DNA from: an uncultured Lachnospiraceae bacterium
Lineage (GTDB): Bacteria; Bacillota; Clostridia; Lachnospirales; Lachnospiraceae
Assembly: GCA_910586615.1 (NCBI GenBank)
Contig: CAJUJP010000001.1
Location: forward strand, 62,001-126,000
Length of the DNA stretch: 64,000 nucleotides
Reading direction: 5' to 3'
Part shown: piece after piece, positions 1-8,558 of the stretch
How the letters are laid out: each line of letters begins with the position of its first letter
Position numbering within the stretch: the first letter of the stretch is position 1
Notes under the pieces: generated by a model
Database searches by the model: none
What the model was told of the DNA's origin: nothing
The model's input: the letters and a program-made list of their open reading frames with translations, nothing else
Made by a program: the position numbers and the translations under genes

Positions 1-969
1 TTCGTCATAAGCCGTCTTCTTATGTTCTTCTATGCCTCCGAGAATCTGATTGATCTGTTTCGCCCGGAGTCTTCCCTTATCCAGCAGGAACTCCGCATAA
101 TTCCGATGAAGATTATACTTGGCAGATATGGCATAAGCCGTATTATATCCCCACGGCTCAATCTGCTTCAGACGCGCAATATGGTCATCAATCCCGTCCA
201 GTACCGGATTAACATCATAATGTCCGGATCTGCGTTTATTCATATAATCCATAATAAGTTCCATGCACAGGTTGCCCGGAGAACGTCCCATCCCCAGCAT
301 GGAAGCATCAATTACGCAGTTCCGTCCGCTGGCCTTCATATTAATGAAATCCTGCGCAAGAGAATAGGACATTGCCAGATTCTCATGCAAATGCAGTCCG
401 ATTGTAATATCCTTGCCCAGATTATGCTCAATCAATGAATAGATGCGCAGCAAATCGTCTTTCATCATAGACCCGAATGTATCTACGATGGAAAAGGCAT
501 ATGGCCTGATCTCATTCACTTTCTGTAAAAGCCTCAGAATCATTTCATCCGAGTACCCCATAATATTGATCGGATTGGCAAACACCTTATATCCTTTATC
601 TTTCACCCTGCGGATATAATCCAGCCCTTCATCAATATCATAGTCATGAAAAGTCACGCGGACCGCTTCGATTGTCTTCCCGTCATAGGGTTCCAGCTTG
701 TCCACACTGTATTTATTATGCAAAGACATCGCCGTAAACTTCGTATTCCCTCTGTTTTCGGGCAAAATGCGTGCGATTTCGGCACAATTATTATAAAGTG
801 CGCGTTCCGGGTCATACTCACAGTCCCGCAGGAATCCCACTTCAATATAGTCCACGCCTGATTCAATCAGCTTGGACATAACTTTCCGAATCGTATATTC
901 TCCGAAATTCCAGTCGTTGATGTACCCGCCGTCCCGAAGGGTACAGTCCAGTAATTTAATATCTGACAT
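1..969 (-). CDS. DRE-TIM (HMGL-like) aldolase, 3' end cut by window
   Basis: An open frame of 323 codons runs off the left window edge without a stop. The N-terminus carries LLDCTLRDGG at residues 6-15, the metal-binding signature of the DRE-TIM metallolyase superfamily (HMG-CoA lyase, 4-hydroxy-2-oxovalerate aldolase, isopropylmalate synthase). A GLHLHEN segment in the middle supplies the expected second pair of metal-binding histidines. Such enzymes make or break C-C bonds next to a carbonyl using pyruvate or acetyl-CoA units. It is the most distal gene seen in block 1, directly after a cytidylyltransferase, so it may build the carbon skeleton of an unusual sugar acid; that role is inferred. 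I chose ATG 969. The frame stays open upstream and a GTG 42 bases earlier is possible, so the start is uncertain. Substrate cannot be told from sequence. Confidence 0.85.
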   Translation of the reverse strand, partial: MSDIKLLDCTLRDGGYINDWNFGEYTIRKVMSKLIESGVDYIEVGFLRDCEYDPERALYNNCAEIARILPENRGNTKFTAMSLHNKYSVDKLEPYDGKTIEAVRVTFHDYDIDEGLDYIRRVKDKGYKVFANPINIMGYSDEMILRLLQKVNEIRPYAFSIVDTFGSMMKDDLLRIYSLIEHNLGKDITIGLHLHENLAMSYSLAQDFINMKASGRNCVIDASMLGMGRSPGNLCMELIMDYMNKRRSGHYDVNPVLDGIDDHIARLKQIEPWGYNTAYAISAKYNLHRNYAEFLLDKGRLRAKQINQILGGIEEHKKTAYDE

Positions 970-1033
970 ATGCTCTGCTTTCTGCTGCTTCACTTCTACT
1001 GATTCTGCCACCGGTATTTCCGCAGCCTTACTC

Positions 1034-1714
1034 CTATATTGTGGGATTGGGATCCTTCATGGCATACAATGCCTTTGCCATCTCATAATCGTAAAGATCG
1101 TCAATATCGGCCGCTTCTCTCTTATTGATCACAAGCTGGTAATACTTCGGTCCGTAGTTATAGTGCCACTCTCTCACTTTCGCGGTGGGCGCCAGATCGA
1201 TACCGTTTGTAAAATGATACATCATGGGCAGCTGCTCGGAATTCTTGTGTTCCAACCCCATCTTAAAGTTAAGCGGCCCGTTGTCATCCATCAGATATGT
1301 CTGATAAGGCGATACCGTGATCAGAGAGTCATATCCCTCTTTCAGTTTCTCAAAGTATGTCTTAATAGCTTTCTCATACAGATAGGGTTCCACACAAGGC
1401 GATGTGGCACAGGCATATAAAAGATGCTCGCCCTCAATCGTATCACACAGATACTCAAGAAACATACCGAACGGCACAGACTCGTCGGCATACTGCGTCG
1501 GTCTTTTGATCGCTTTCACGCCGCACTTCTCGCCGATCGCCAGCATTTCATCCGAATCGGAGGATACGATAATCTCATGCAGGCCCTTCACCTGCTTAAG
1601 CTGCTCGATCTTATGCTGTAACAGATTGGACTCCCCGAACGGGAGAATATTCTTGTTAGGCAGTCTGGAACTGTTTCCTTTCACCGGTACAACCGCTGTA
1701 ATTGTGTCACTCAT
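1034..1714 (-). CDS. CMP-sugar-type cytidylyltransferase (NeuA/KdsB-like)
   Basis: 226 residues. The N-terminal motif VPVKGNSSRLPNKNI is the CTP-binding loop of the CTP_transf_3 family (NeuA, KdsB, PseF), which activates acidic sugars as CMP derivatives in the cytoplasm. The rest has the usual pattern for the family, including a C-terminal ADIDDLYDYEMAK segment like the IDxxxDxxxA tail of NeuA-type enzymes. Start ATG 1714 has GGAGG eight bases upstream; ATGs 9 and 15 bases further upstream are in frame but lack a well-placed site. It lies 64 bases before the aldolase and 62 bases after the surface-carbohydrate protein. No NeuB/KdsA-type condensing enzyme is visible, so the neighbouring aldolase may supply the acid. 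The exact sugar is unknown. Confidence 0.85.
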   Translation of the reverse strand: MSDTITAVVPVKGNSSRLPNKNILPFGESNLLQHKIEQLKQVKGLHEIIVSSDSDEMLAIGEKCGVKAIKRPTQYADESVPFGMFLEYLCDTIEGEHLLYACATSPCVEPYLYEKAIKTYFEKLKEGYDSLITVSPYQTYLMDDNGPLNFKMGLEHKNSEQLPMMYHFTNGIDLAPTAKVREWHYNYGPKYYQLVINKREAADIDDLYDYEMAKALYAMKDPNPTI

Positions 1715-1776
1715 TTGCATTTCCTCCATTTCTGAATGATAATAGTCGTTTTCTCTTTTTGCTGCTGCCTGTCCTT

Positions 1777-3162
1777 CTATGATTTTCTCCGGGACATCAT
1801 CTCGTTCTGAATCTTTCCTATAATTGCCGCAATTTCTTCATCACTGGTCTTTTCAAACTCATGAGCGATCTGTTCCAGCTTCCTTCTGGCAGCACGTTTC
1901 TTTTCCAGCCACTTCCATCTCGGCCTGTCGCTCTCCAGCATAGTCAGATATACATTATACAGCGGCGTGATCTTAGTCAATGCCTTTGTCAGTTTCTCCG
2001 CCGCTCCCATCTTATGATAATATACCTTTAACTGCTCCTTCGTCAAATTGTAATAAGGATCACGCAGCACCTCTTCCGCCATATCCGCAAATTTCACATA
2101 ACTGGGCTTGTTCCAGTCGATCGTATATACCTCATCAATCAGCCGTTCACTGACCGGGAACGGTCTGTCGTCGTCATGCGTCGTTTTCTCAAAGTCCCCG
2201 AAGTCGGATATCTTATCCGCATCTTTTAGAAAAGCCAGTTCGTAATCTGCCGGCACCGGCACCGGGAAGAGCAGATAACACATTTTTCTGCCGAAGAAAG
2301 CCTCCACAAATGTGGAACTGTTTCCCGTATACACTTTATCGCTTATCAGAATCCACTGTTTGACAGACTGTCCGCCGATCACCTTAAAGTTCGGGTATCG
2401 CTTCGTCATCTCATCCGCCTGTCTGCTTTCCTCGCCGGGATGCGGTCTGTAGACAAATACGATATCCTGTCTCGTCTCACAGATCTTGCCCATCCAGTCC
2501 AGAATTATCTTCTTGGACGGCAGCATACAGTCCTGATAATAAGACCGCCATCCTTCCCCGAAACGCCTGCACATTTCCACCAGATATTCTTCCGTATGAT
2601 GATCCGAAAAGTAGGGTGAAATAAACAGAAATATCTTCCGGTCTGCCGGAATCCCGTACTCCTTCACAACATCTTCCTTGGAGCGATAGTATCCTTTCAG
2701 TTCATCGCGCAAAAAATCCATTCCCACATGGCCTATCAGCTTTACCTTCTTAGGATCCATCCCCGCGACTTCCAGCATTCGCTTCTTATTCATCTCTCCC
2801 CAGGAAACCCTGACCACATCTTTCGCTACGCCGGAATAATTCTTATACGCTTTCTCATCCTTCTCGTCCATGGGGAACACGATATTTTCCCACTGCATGT
2901 CAATCAGCTTATCAAATTTGACAAAATTTTTGGTATGCCATTCTATGGAACTGTTCTGGTAACATGCCATTGTCACCACTACCTTAGTATGGTAAATCGG
3001 GCGCATCGCCTTAAGTGCCTCCGCGTCTTCGATGTGGATGATCCTGACCTTATACCCCCTGCGGTCCAATTCATATTTTAACAGACACAGATTCTCCAGT
3101 TCCCTGACCTTATGCTCATAAATAAACAGAAAATCCAGTTCTTCTATCTTATATTTTACCAT
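1777..3162 (-). CDS. Surface carbohydrate biosynthesis protein, GT-B/CDP-glycerol-transferase-like
   Basis: About 461 residues, no signal peptide or membrane span. The C-terminal half contains FVYRPHPGE and TGNSSTFVEAFFGRK, the phosphate/nucleotide-binding pattern seen in capsule and teichoic-acid GT-B enzymes (KpsC/S, TagF) and in the surface carbohydrate biosynthesis family that accompanies CMP-sugar genes. A plausible role is transfer of the CMP-activated sugar made by the two genes downstream; this is inferred from position. The frame is open to 3207 (GTG then ATG), close to the stop of the previous gene. I prefer ATG 3162 (MVKYKIEELDF), where homology-like sequence starts and AAGGGA lies 13 bases upstream, but the longer form cannot be excluded. 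Confidence 0.65.
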   Translation of the reverse strand: MVKYKIEELDFLFIYEHKVRELENLCLLKYELDRRGYKVRIIHIEDAEALKAMRPIYHTKVVVTMACYQNSSIEWHTKNFVKFDKLIDMQWENIVFPMDEKDEKAYKNYSGVAKDVVRVSWGEMNKKRMLEVAGMDPKKVKLIGHVGMDFLRDELKGYYRSKEDVVKEYGIPADRKIFLFISPYFSDHHTEEYLVEMCRRFGEGWRSYYQDCMLPSKKIILDWMGKICETRQDIVFVYRPHPGEESRQADEMTKRYPNFKVIGGQSVKQWILISDKVYTGNSSTFVEAFFGRKMCYLLFPVPVPADYELAFLKDADKISDFGDFEKTTHDDDRPFPVSERLIDEVYTIDWNKPSYVKFADMAEEVLRDPYYNLTKEQLKVYYHKMGAAEKLTKALTKITPLYNVYLTMLESDRPRWKWLEKKRAARRKLEQIAHEFEKTSDEEIAAIIGKIQNEMMSRRKS

Positions 3163-3225
3163 TGATCTCACAATCCCTTCCGACTGTGCCTCCGTCCTGT
3201 GCATCACTCCGCAGGTCCGTTCGTC

Positions 3226-4956
3226 TTAACGAGGCATACCTTCCTGTGAACCGAAATACTGCCTTGCCGCAGACAGCACAGTAAGCGCCATACTCTTTTC
3301 TGTAACATTTCCCTGCCGGAACATAATTGAGAGATTATTTCTGAGCGTCTCATCAAATACCCCGTTGTCAATGTTGTCTTCATAATAGGCTTTATAATAA
3401 CGCTGCAGTTCCATATCCTCTGCATACCACGCATCCGCCGGATTCATAGAGTCCCTGTTCTCCGTTTTCAGCACTTTGCACATCATCTGTTTTGCCAGTC
3501 TCTGCGTTGTCCTGATCTTCCTCAGAAGCAAATGGGATTCCTTCGGCCTGACACCGCCCCACTTCTCCCAGCCGTACCTGGCTGCCTCAGGATACTTCTC
3601 CTTGATCCACATCAGATACAGATGATGTCTGCTGCGATATTTGAAAGGAATGGAAAAAGCAGTATCCATAAAGTCCACATCCATAAAAGGCGACGAGGTC
3701 TCAACGTAATGCTGCCTGATCATGTAAGAACTCTGCATTCCAAGCACGCCTCTGGTGGCAATCACAAACTCTTCCTGTGTCCTGTATTGTCCAAGAAGCT
3801 CCGGAGCAAAATTGTATCCCATCTTCGTTGAATATTGATTATATCCGTACTGGGGTGCCCCCTTACTGAAGCTCTCATCCTGATAATAAGAAGAAAGAAT
3901 GACATCACCCAGCATACCGGTATGCTCGATTCCAAATTTACATGTATTCAAAGCCCTGAGAAACCTGCCGCCTCCGGTGATTCCGGAATAAAGGGCTGCA
4001 CCGTTATTCTGTCTGACGTTCCTGTCTATATCGTACAGCCACCGGGCATCATCCAGGGGTTTAAACAGATATTCATGTCCCAGATCACATGCAATCTGCC
4101 GGGAGATCCTGTCATCCAGATATCCCGACCGGCTGTATGCCATATTCAATTGATCGGTAAAACCCATATCATGGGCAACCCATGATACCATCCTGCTGTC
4201 CAGTCCGCCGCTTAAATCTACCAAATGCTGATAACCGTATTCCCGGTCTTTCTCAAACTCACGTCTGACGGCTTCCCTGAATGCCAGATCGACCTTCTCA
4301 ACCGCCTCCTGTTCAGACATTTGCACTTCCTGACTGCATATCGTGTAATATTTTTGAATCTCCACGCAGCCGTTTTCAATCAATGCAAAACACCCCGGAA
4401 GCAATCGGTGGATCTCTTCCACATGAGTACTGTCATCCAGCATATATCCATAGGACAACATGTATTGAGCCGCTTTCCGGTTATAGTGATATGCAATGTT
4501 ATTAGCGCGCATAACCTGTACCATATAGTACACGCAGTCAGACACGATCCATCTGTCTCCCTGCACATAGTAATATAGCGCCTTATTGGAAACCTGATCC
4601 GTATAAATGAGCACGCTGCCGCGCCCTATGTCATAAGCATAGCCGCAGAACGCACCCCTGAGTTTCTGCAGATGTGCCTTCCCGTCGCCAAACAAAGATG
4701 AAGCAAAAGCATGCTGCCAGTCAGGTCCTGCAGCGGAAGCAATCATTTCACTTTTATTATAGATATAGCCGTCCATGAAACAGACCCGGCCCTCCTCGGA
4801 TAAAAAAACACAATCCTCCGGAAACCTGTCCAGCAGATGATTATACTGCGCACACTCTCCGAGATTCTGCACCGCGCCAAGGCACTCAATATTAAAATTC
4901 TTCGCGGCAAGCCATCCGTGCAATTCTGTTTTCTCATTCATGCCTCTGCTATCCAT
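3226..4956 (-). CDS. Asparagine synthase-like amidotransferase lacking the glutaminase cysteine
   Basis: 576 residues. The ATP-pyrophosphatase loop is clear (HLVDLSGGLDSRMVSWVA, near residue 250), so the protein should adenylate a carboxylate. The N-terminus does not begin Met-Cys-Gly-Ile as in functional class II glutaminase domains: there is no Cys2, and the SGDGGDE motif present in the other two asparagine-synthase proteins here is replaced by GMLGDVILSSYY. It may therefore use free ammonia or another amine, or make a different acyl-AMP-derived bond. Next to sugar-acid biosynthesis genes it could amidate a uronic or ulosonic acid. Start ATG 4956 or in-frame ATG 4941; neither ribosome site is decisive. 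Confidence 0.75.
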   Translation of the reverse strand: MDSRGMNEKTELHGWLAAKNFNIECLGAVQNLGECAQYNHLLDRFPEDCVFLSEEGRVCFMDGYIYNKSEMIASAAGPDWQHAFASSLFGDGKAHLQKLRGAFCGYAYDIGRGSVLIYTDQVSNKALYYYVQGDRWIVSDCVYYMVQVMRANNIAYHYNRKAAQYMLSYGYMLDDSTHVEEIHRLLPGCFALIENGCVEIQKYYTICSQEVQMSEQEAVEKVDLAFREAVRREFEKDREYGYQHLVDLSGGLDSRMVSWVAHDMGFTDQLNMAYSRSGYLDDRISRQIACDLGHEYLFKPLDDARWLYDIDRNVRQNNGAALYSGITGGGRFLRALNTCKFGIEHTGMLGDVILSSYYQDESFSKGAPQYGYNQYSTKMGYNFAPELLGQYRTQEEFVIATRGVLGMQSSYMIRQHYVETSSPFMDVDFMDTAFSIPFKYRSRHHLYLMWIKEKYPEAARYGWEKWGGVRPKESHLLLRKIRTTQRLAKQMMCKVLKTENRDSMNPADAWYAEDMELQRYYKAYYEDNIDNGVFDETLRNNLSIMFRQGNVTEKSMALTVLSAARQYFGSQEGMPR

Positions 4957-5072
4957 CTTCCTCTAACCTTTATCATTTTACCTCGCAGAATCTTAAATCT
5001 GTGCCCTGTCCCATCCCCGGCGTTTCCCGAAAGACTCAGGCTGTACTGCCCTTCACCCCGCAAACAGCCGGC

Positions 5073-6200
5073 TTATTTCGCAAGTGCTTTTCTGATGCTG
5101 TTACACACTGCTTCGATCTCCGTCTCCTGTATATACGGATGGAACGGTAATGAAAGACATCTTTCACAAATATACTCTGTATTCTCACAAGATACTGCCT
5201 GAATCAGATTCGCTGCAAACGCCGCCTGTCTGTGCATCGGTTTCTTATAATAAATCGCGCTCGGAATCCCGTCTGCGTTCAACTGAGCGATCACCCGTTC
5301 CCGTTCTTCTATATCTTTCAGGCAGATCGTATACTGTGCCCAGCCCGACCGCATACTTCCTGATTCTGCCGGTATCTTCACCATACCGCGCAGACATTCG
5401 CTGTACCTTGCGGCCGCCCATCCGCATTTCTCCAGTTCTTCTTCCAGAAAACGCAATTTCTGCAGTAAAACCGCAGCCTGTATCGTATCCAGCCGGGAAT
5501 TCATTCCAATACGGATATTGTCATATTTATCACTGCCTTTACCGTGCACGCGCAGAGAGGCAAGTTTGTCCGCCCATTCATCGTTATCCGTGAAAACCGC
5601 ACCGCCGTCCCCGTAGCATCCCAAAGGTTTGGAGGGAAAGAACGATGTAGTGCTTATATCTCCGAAACTACACGTCTTCCTGTCATCTGCCATGCCGCCA
5701 AAGCTCTGGGCCGCATCTTCCAGAACCAAAAGTCCATACTGCTTCGCAATCTGTCGTATCGCATTATAATCCGCCGGCCGGCCGAACAAATCTACCGCTA
5801 CGATCACTTTCGGCTGTAAATCCGTATTTCGGATCACATACTCGATCGCACTGCGCAGGCTGTCCACACTTATATTATAAGTATCCTTATCAATATCTAC
5901 AAAAACAGGAACCGCTCCTGTAAGCGGAACCACTTCCCCGCTGGAAAAAAAGGTAAAATCCGGTACAAAAACCGCATCTCCCTTACCGATTTCCCACGCC
6001 ATCAGTGCAAGCTGCAAAGCATCTGTCCCGTTTGCACAGGAAATACAGTGCTTCACTCCTGTATACTGAGCCAGCTCCCGCTCCAACTGTACCACCTGCG
6101 GACCAAGAATAAAATGCGTTGAATCTATCACTTCCTGTACCGCACCGTCTATTTCCGCTTTGTGAAGTTGATACTGTCTCTTAAGATCACGAAATTCCAT
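5073..6200 (-). CDS. wbpE: DegT/DnrJ/EryC1 aminotransferase, WbpE-like
   Basis: 375 residues. It closely resembles Pseudomonas WbpE, the PLP-dependent 3-transaminase of the UDP-GlcNAc3NAcA pathway: CISCANGTDALQ, SFFPSKPLGCYGDGG with the PLP lysine at about residue 191, and NSRLDTIQAAVL are all present in the right order. The reaction would put an amino group at C3 of a 3-keto UDP-GlcNAc uronate. Immediate neighbours are a WbpB-like dehydrogenase and a WbpI-like epimerase, which supports the assignment. The start is ATG 6200, preceded by GGGGG at five bases. The in-frame ATG 12 bases upstream belongs to the recurring start module described under the repeats. Family certain; exact substrate inferred from synteny. 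Confidence 0.85.
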   Translation of the reverse strand: MEFRDLKRQYQLHKAEIDGAVQEVIDSTHFILGPQVVQLERELAQYTGVKHCISCANGTDALQLALMAWEIGKGDAVFVPDFTFFSSGEVVPLTGAVPVFVDIDKDTYNISVDSLRSAIEYVIRNTDLQPKVIVAVDLFGRPADYNAIRQIAKQYGLLVLEDAAQSFGGMADDRKTCSFGDISTTSFFPSKPLGCYGDGGAVFTDNDEWADKLASLRVHGKGSDKYDNIRIGMNSRLDTIQAAVLLQKLRFLEEELEKCGWAAARYSECLRGMVKIPAESGSMRSGWAQYTICLKDIEERERVIAQLNADGIPSAIYYKKPMHRQAAFAANLIQAVSCENTEYICERCLSLPFHPYIQETEIEAVCNSIRKALAK

Positions 6201-6215
6201 GCTAACCCCCATGCA

Positions 6216-6309
6216 TATCGCAAGCCGGCCTGCGATACTCTTAAATAGATAAGTCCAGTCCCCATGTCAGAGCAGTTTACTGCGGTCAAGATATATCCCC
6301 GGCTCTGAC
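6216..6309 (-). repeat. Stem-loop leader of the wbpE-like gene (module family 2)
   Basis: The 119-base gap between the two genes holds a near-perfect 22-base palindrome at 6216-6237 (TATCGCA half-sites around a GC-rich centre). A second inverted repeat, GTCAGAGC/GCTCTGAC, spans 6266-6309. In the direction of transcription the first stem is followed by ATGCATGGGGGTTAGCATG and then the gene. The same arrangement with about 80 percent identity recurs at 31749-31800. On RNA this would place a hairpin just before the ribosome binding site. Confidence 0.75.
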
Positions 6310-6319
6310 TCACGCACTG

Positions 6320-7399
6320 CTACGCTTCAAATCTCCCTTTAAACCGCATAGTGTCACAATCCTCCAGCGGGAATCTGACCATCTCTCCCGTGGCTGCCGA
6401 CTGATAGATGGCAAGCACCAGTTCCAGCGCCCGCTTACCCGCTCTGGCATCCACATACGGCGGCGTATCCGTCTCAATGGCATGAATGACATTTTCATAC
6501 AGCGGCGTATGTCCGTAGCCGTACACATTCGGGGGGTTCTCATGAAACTGGCTCTTGACTTCTGCCGGATTATCCAGCATATCGGAAAAACTCCATTCTT
6601 CAATGACATTCACCGATGCACCGCCTGCTTTTACCGTTCCTTTTTCCCCAAACAGGTATAATGTCTCTTCCAGATTCTTTGGATATACATTAGTGGTACC
6701 TTCCACGATCCCGTAAGCACCGTTTGCAAATTTGATCAATGCAATGCCAAGATCCTCCGCCTCAATATAATCATGGTGCAGCCGGTCCGTCATACCCGTA
6801 ACGCAGTCAATCTCATCACCCATCATCCAGCGCAGCAAATCAATATTATGAATACACTGATTCATCAGCGCACCGCCGTCCTGCTCCCATGTTCCGCGCC
6901 ATCTGGCTCTCGAATAATATTCATAATCTCTGGCCCATCTGATATGGGCCGTCCCGTAAAACATCCTGCCGAAACGCTCCATCTCCACCGCTTCACGGAT
7001 CTTCTGGATAGACTTGTTAAAACGGTTCTGATGACACGCGCACACTTTCAGATTCTGACTTTCCGCTGTCTCTATGATCTTGTCCGCATCGGATAGTGAC
7101 AGCGCGATGGGCTTCTCAATAATCAGATTTGCATGTCCGATCGTCATACAGTCCAGCGCTATCTGTGCATGTTTCCCGCTCTCTGTGGCAATCGCCACCA
7201 GTTCTGGCTTCTCCCGCTCAAGCATTTCTTTATAGTCCTTATAGCAATGCGTAGAAGCCGGCAGTCTGAATTTCAATATCTTGTCCTTCATATTATGCTC
7301 ATCCAGATCACAGATCGCCACGATCTCCAAATGATTCTTCTGTGCCGCCACAATATGGTTTGGAGATATCCTTCCACAACCGATCAATGCATATTTCAT
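6320..7399 (-). CDS. wbpB: Gfo/Idh/MocA-family NAD-dependent sugar dehydrogenase, WbpB-like
   Basis: 359 residues. The N-terminal Rossmann loop is ALIGCGRISPNH (residues 4-15) and the family's catalytic lysine sits in IEKPIAL near residue 95. A conserved NQCIHNIDLLRWMMG segment carries the usual active-site histidine. Members of this branch oxidise C3 of UDP-GlcNAc uronate before transamination. It lies two bases after the 2-epimerase gene and just before the WbpE-like transaminase, as expected for the 2,3-diamino uronate route. Start ATG 7399 overlaps the region of the previous stop with GAGAGGA upstream. A different 3- or 4-oxidation in another amino-sugar pathway remains possible. Confidence 0.8.
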   Translation of the reverse strand: MKYALIGCGRISPNHIVAAQKNHLEIVAICDLDEHNMKDKILKFRLPASTHCYKDYKEMLEREKPELVAIATESGKHAQIALDCMTIGHANLIIEKPIALSLSDADKIIETAESQNLKVCACHQNRFNKSIQKIREAVEMERFGRMFYGTAHIRWARDYEYYSRARWRGTWEQDGGALMNQCIHNIDLLRWMMGDEIDCVTGMTDRLHHDYIEAEDLGIALIKFANGAYGIVEGTTNVYPKNLEETLYLFGEKGTVKAGGASVNVIEEWSFSDMLDNPAEVKSQFHENPPNVYGYGHTPLYENVIHAIETDTPPYVDARAGKRALELVLAIYQSAATGEMVRFPLEDCDTMRFKGRFEA

Positions 7400-7401
7400 A
7401 A

Positions 7402-8472
7402 TCAGATCATTCCTCTCTCTTTCAGTTTCTGCACCATCTTGGCCGCCGCGTGACCGTCTCCGTAATGCCGTGGTCTGTCAGCAGCATCAACGCGCTTCGC
7501 CTGACCGGCAAAACGGAGCGCCTCTTCCACATTCTCTTCGTTTTCGGGGTCAAACTTATACAGCCACTTGTCTTTTACCAAATCTTCCCACATGTCCACG
7601 TCTAACATAAACAGACATTTGGCACCGGCAAAAGACGATTCCTTGGAGAGTCCTCCTGAATCCGTCAGAATCAGCCTTGCCCTGTTCATGAGCTTTACCA
7701 TCTCCGTATATCCTACCGGTTCTGTCATCTCAAAACCGGGAAGTTTCTCCGCCCGCTCAAGCAGCCCGTACTCCACAAGACATTTTCTGGTACGCGGGTG
7801 AAGAGGGCAAATGACTTTGCCGTCTAATCGTTCCACCAGATTCAGGATGCTCTCCATCCGTTCTCTACTGCAGGTATTCTCCTGTCTGTGCCATGTCATG
7901 ACAATAACTTCCTCCTGCCGGTCGGACAGCTGCACCCTGTCGGCAATGGACAGATACGTATCATACATAATGTCTCCCGTCATATATGCCGCCTGTCCCA
8001 GACCTTCCTGTTCCAGATTATGCAGCGATATGGCATCCGGGCAGAATAAAATATCTGATAAATGATCTGTAACAATCCTGTTGCACTCCTCCGGATTCTC
8101 TTTGTTGTGAACTCTCGGACCTGCCTCTACATGCGCAATGGGAATACATAATTTCGCTGCCGTTATCGCACCGGCCAACGTCGTATTCGTATCCCCGTAA
8201 AGAATGACCAGATCCGGTCTGCAGGCCGTCAGTTCCTCTTCCAGGCTCACCATAATCCTTGCCGTCATCTGCCCGTGGCTTCCTCCCCCGGCAGACAAAT
8301 TGACGTTGGGCGCCGGGATGCCCAGTTCATCAAAAAAAACAGCCGACATATTCTCATCATAATGCTGTCCGCTATGAATAATATTCTGTTCACAACCTTC
8401 TTTTTCCAGTTCATGGTACAACGGCGCCAGCTTGATAAACTGAGGTCTGTTGCCTACAATATGTGTAATCAT
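7402..8472 (-). CDS. wbpI: Non-hydrolysing UDP-sugar 2-epimerase, WbpI/WecB family
   Basis: 356 residues, full length for the family. The signatures HIVGNRPQFIKLAPL, SGQHYDENMS, GGGSHGQMT, YGDTNTTLAGA, HVEAGPR and the late DSGGLSKES loop are all present. WecB converts UDP-GlcNAc to UDP-ManNAc; the QFIK and HGQMT variants are closer to WbpI-type enzymes acting on UDP-2,3-diacetamido uronates, which fits the neighbours. It would act in the cytoplasm as the last step to UDP-ManNAc3NAcA. Start ATG 8472 overlaps the stop of a 23-codon leader frame (sequence ATGA), suggesting translational coupling. An eight-base T run lies in codons for AVFFDE. Confidence 0.8.
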   Translation of the reverse strand: MITHIVGNRPQFIKLAPLYHELEKEGCEQNIIHSGQHYDENMSAVFFDELGIPAPNVNLSAGGGSHGQMTARIMVSLEEELTACRPDLVILYGDTNTTLAGAITAAKLCIPIAHVEAGPRVHNKENPEECNRIVTDHLSDILFCPDAISLHNLEQEGLGQAAYMTGDIMYDTYLSIADRVQLSDRQEEVIVMTWHRQENTCSRERMESILNLVERLDGKVICPLHPRTRKCLVEYGLLERAEKLPGFEMTEPVGYTEMVKLMNRARLILTDSGGLSKESSFAGAKCLFMLDVDMWEDLVKDKWLYKFDPENEENVEEALRFAGQAKRVDAADRPRHYGDGHAAAKMVQKLKERGMI

Positions 8473-8540
8473 TCTAATAACCTTGCCTTTCCATAGCCTG
8501 CGAATTTGAGCCGCAGACGGATATCATAACCTTTTTTCAT
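8469..8540 (-). CDS. Possible 23-residue leader peptide overlapping wbpI start
   Basis: A short frame, beginning MKKGYDIRLRLKF and ending GYGKARLLE, has GGGAG nine bases before its ATG and ends in a TGA that shares bases with the next gene's ATG. Its core FAGYGKxxLL is also encoded, with synonymous and non-synonymous changes, at 35938-35980 and 46450-46495. At one of those sites it is in frame with the following gene and at the other it is out of frame. It may be a translated coupling peptide or simply a DNA/RNA repeat that happens to be open. It includes a CTGCG/CGCAG stem at 8498-8516. Confidence 0.35.
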   Translation of the reverse strand: MKKGYDIRLRLKFAGYGKARLLE

Positions 8541-8558
8541 AATAGCATACTCCCTTTT

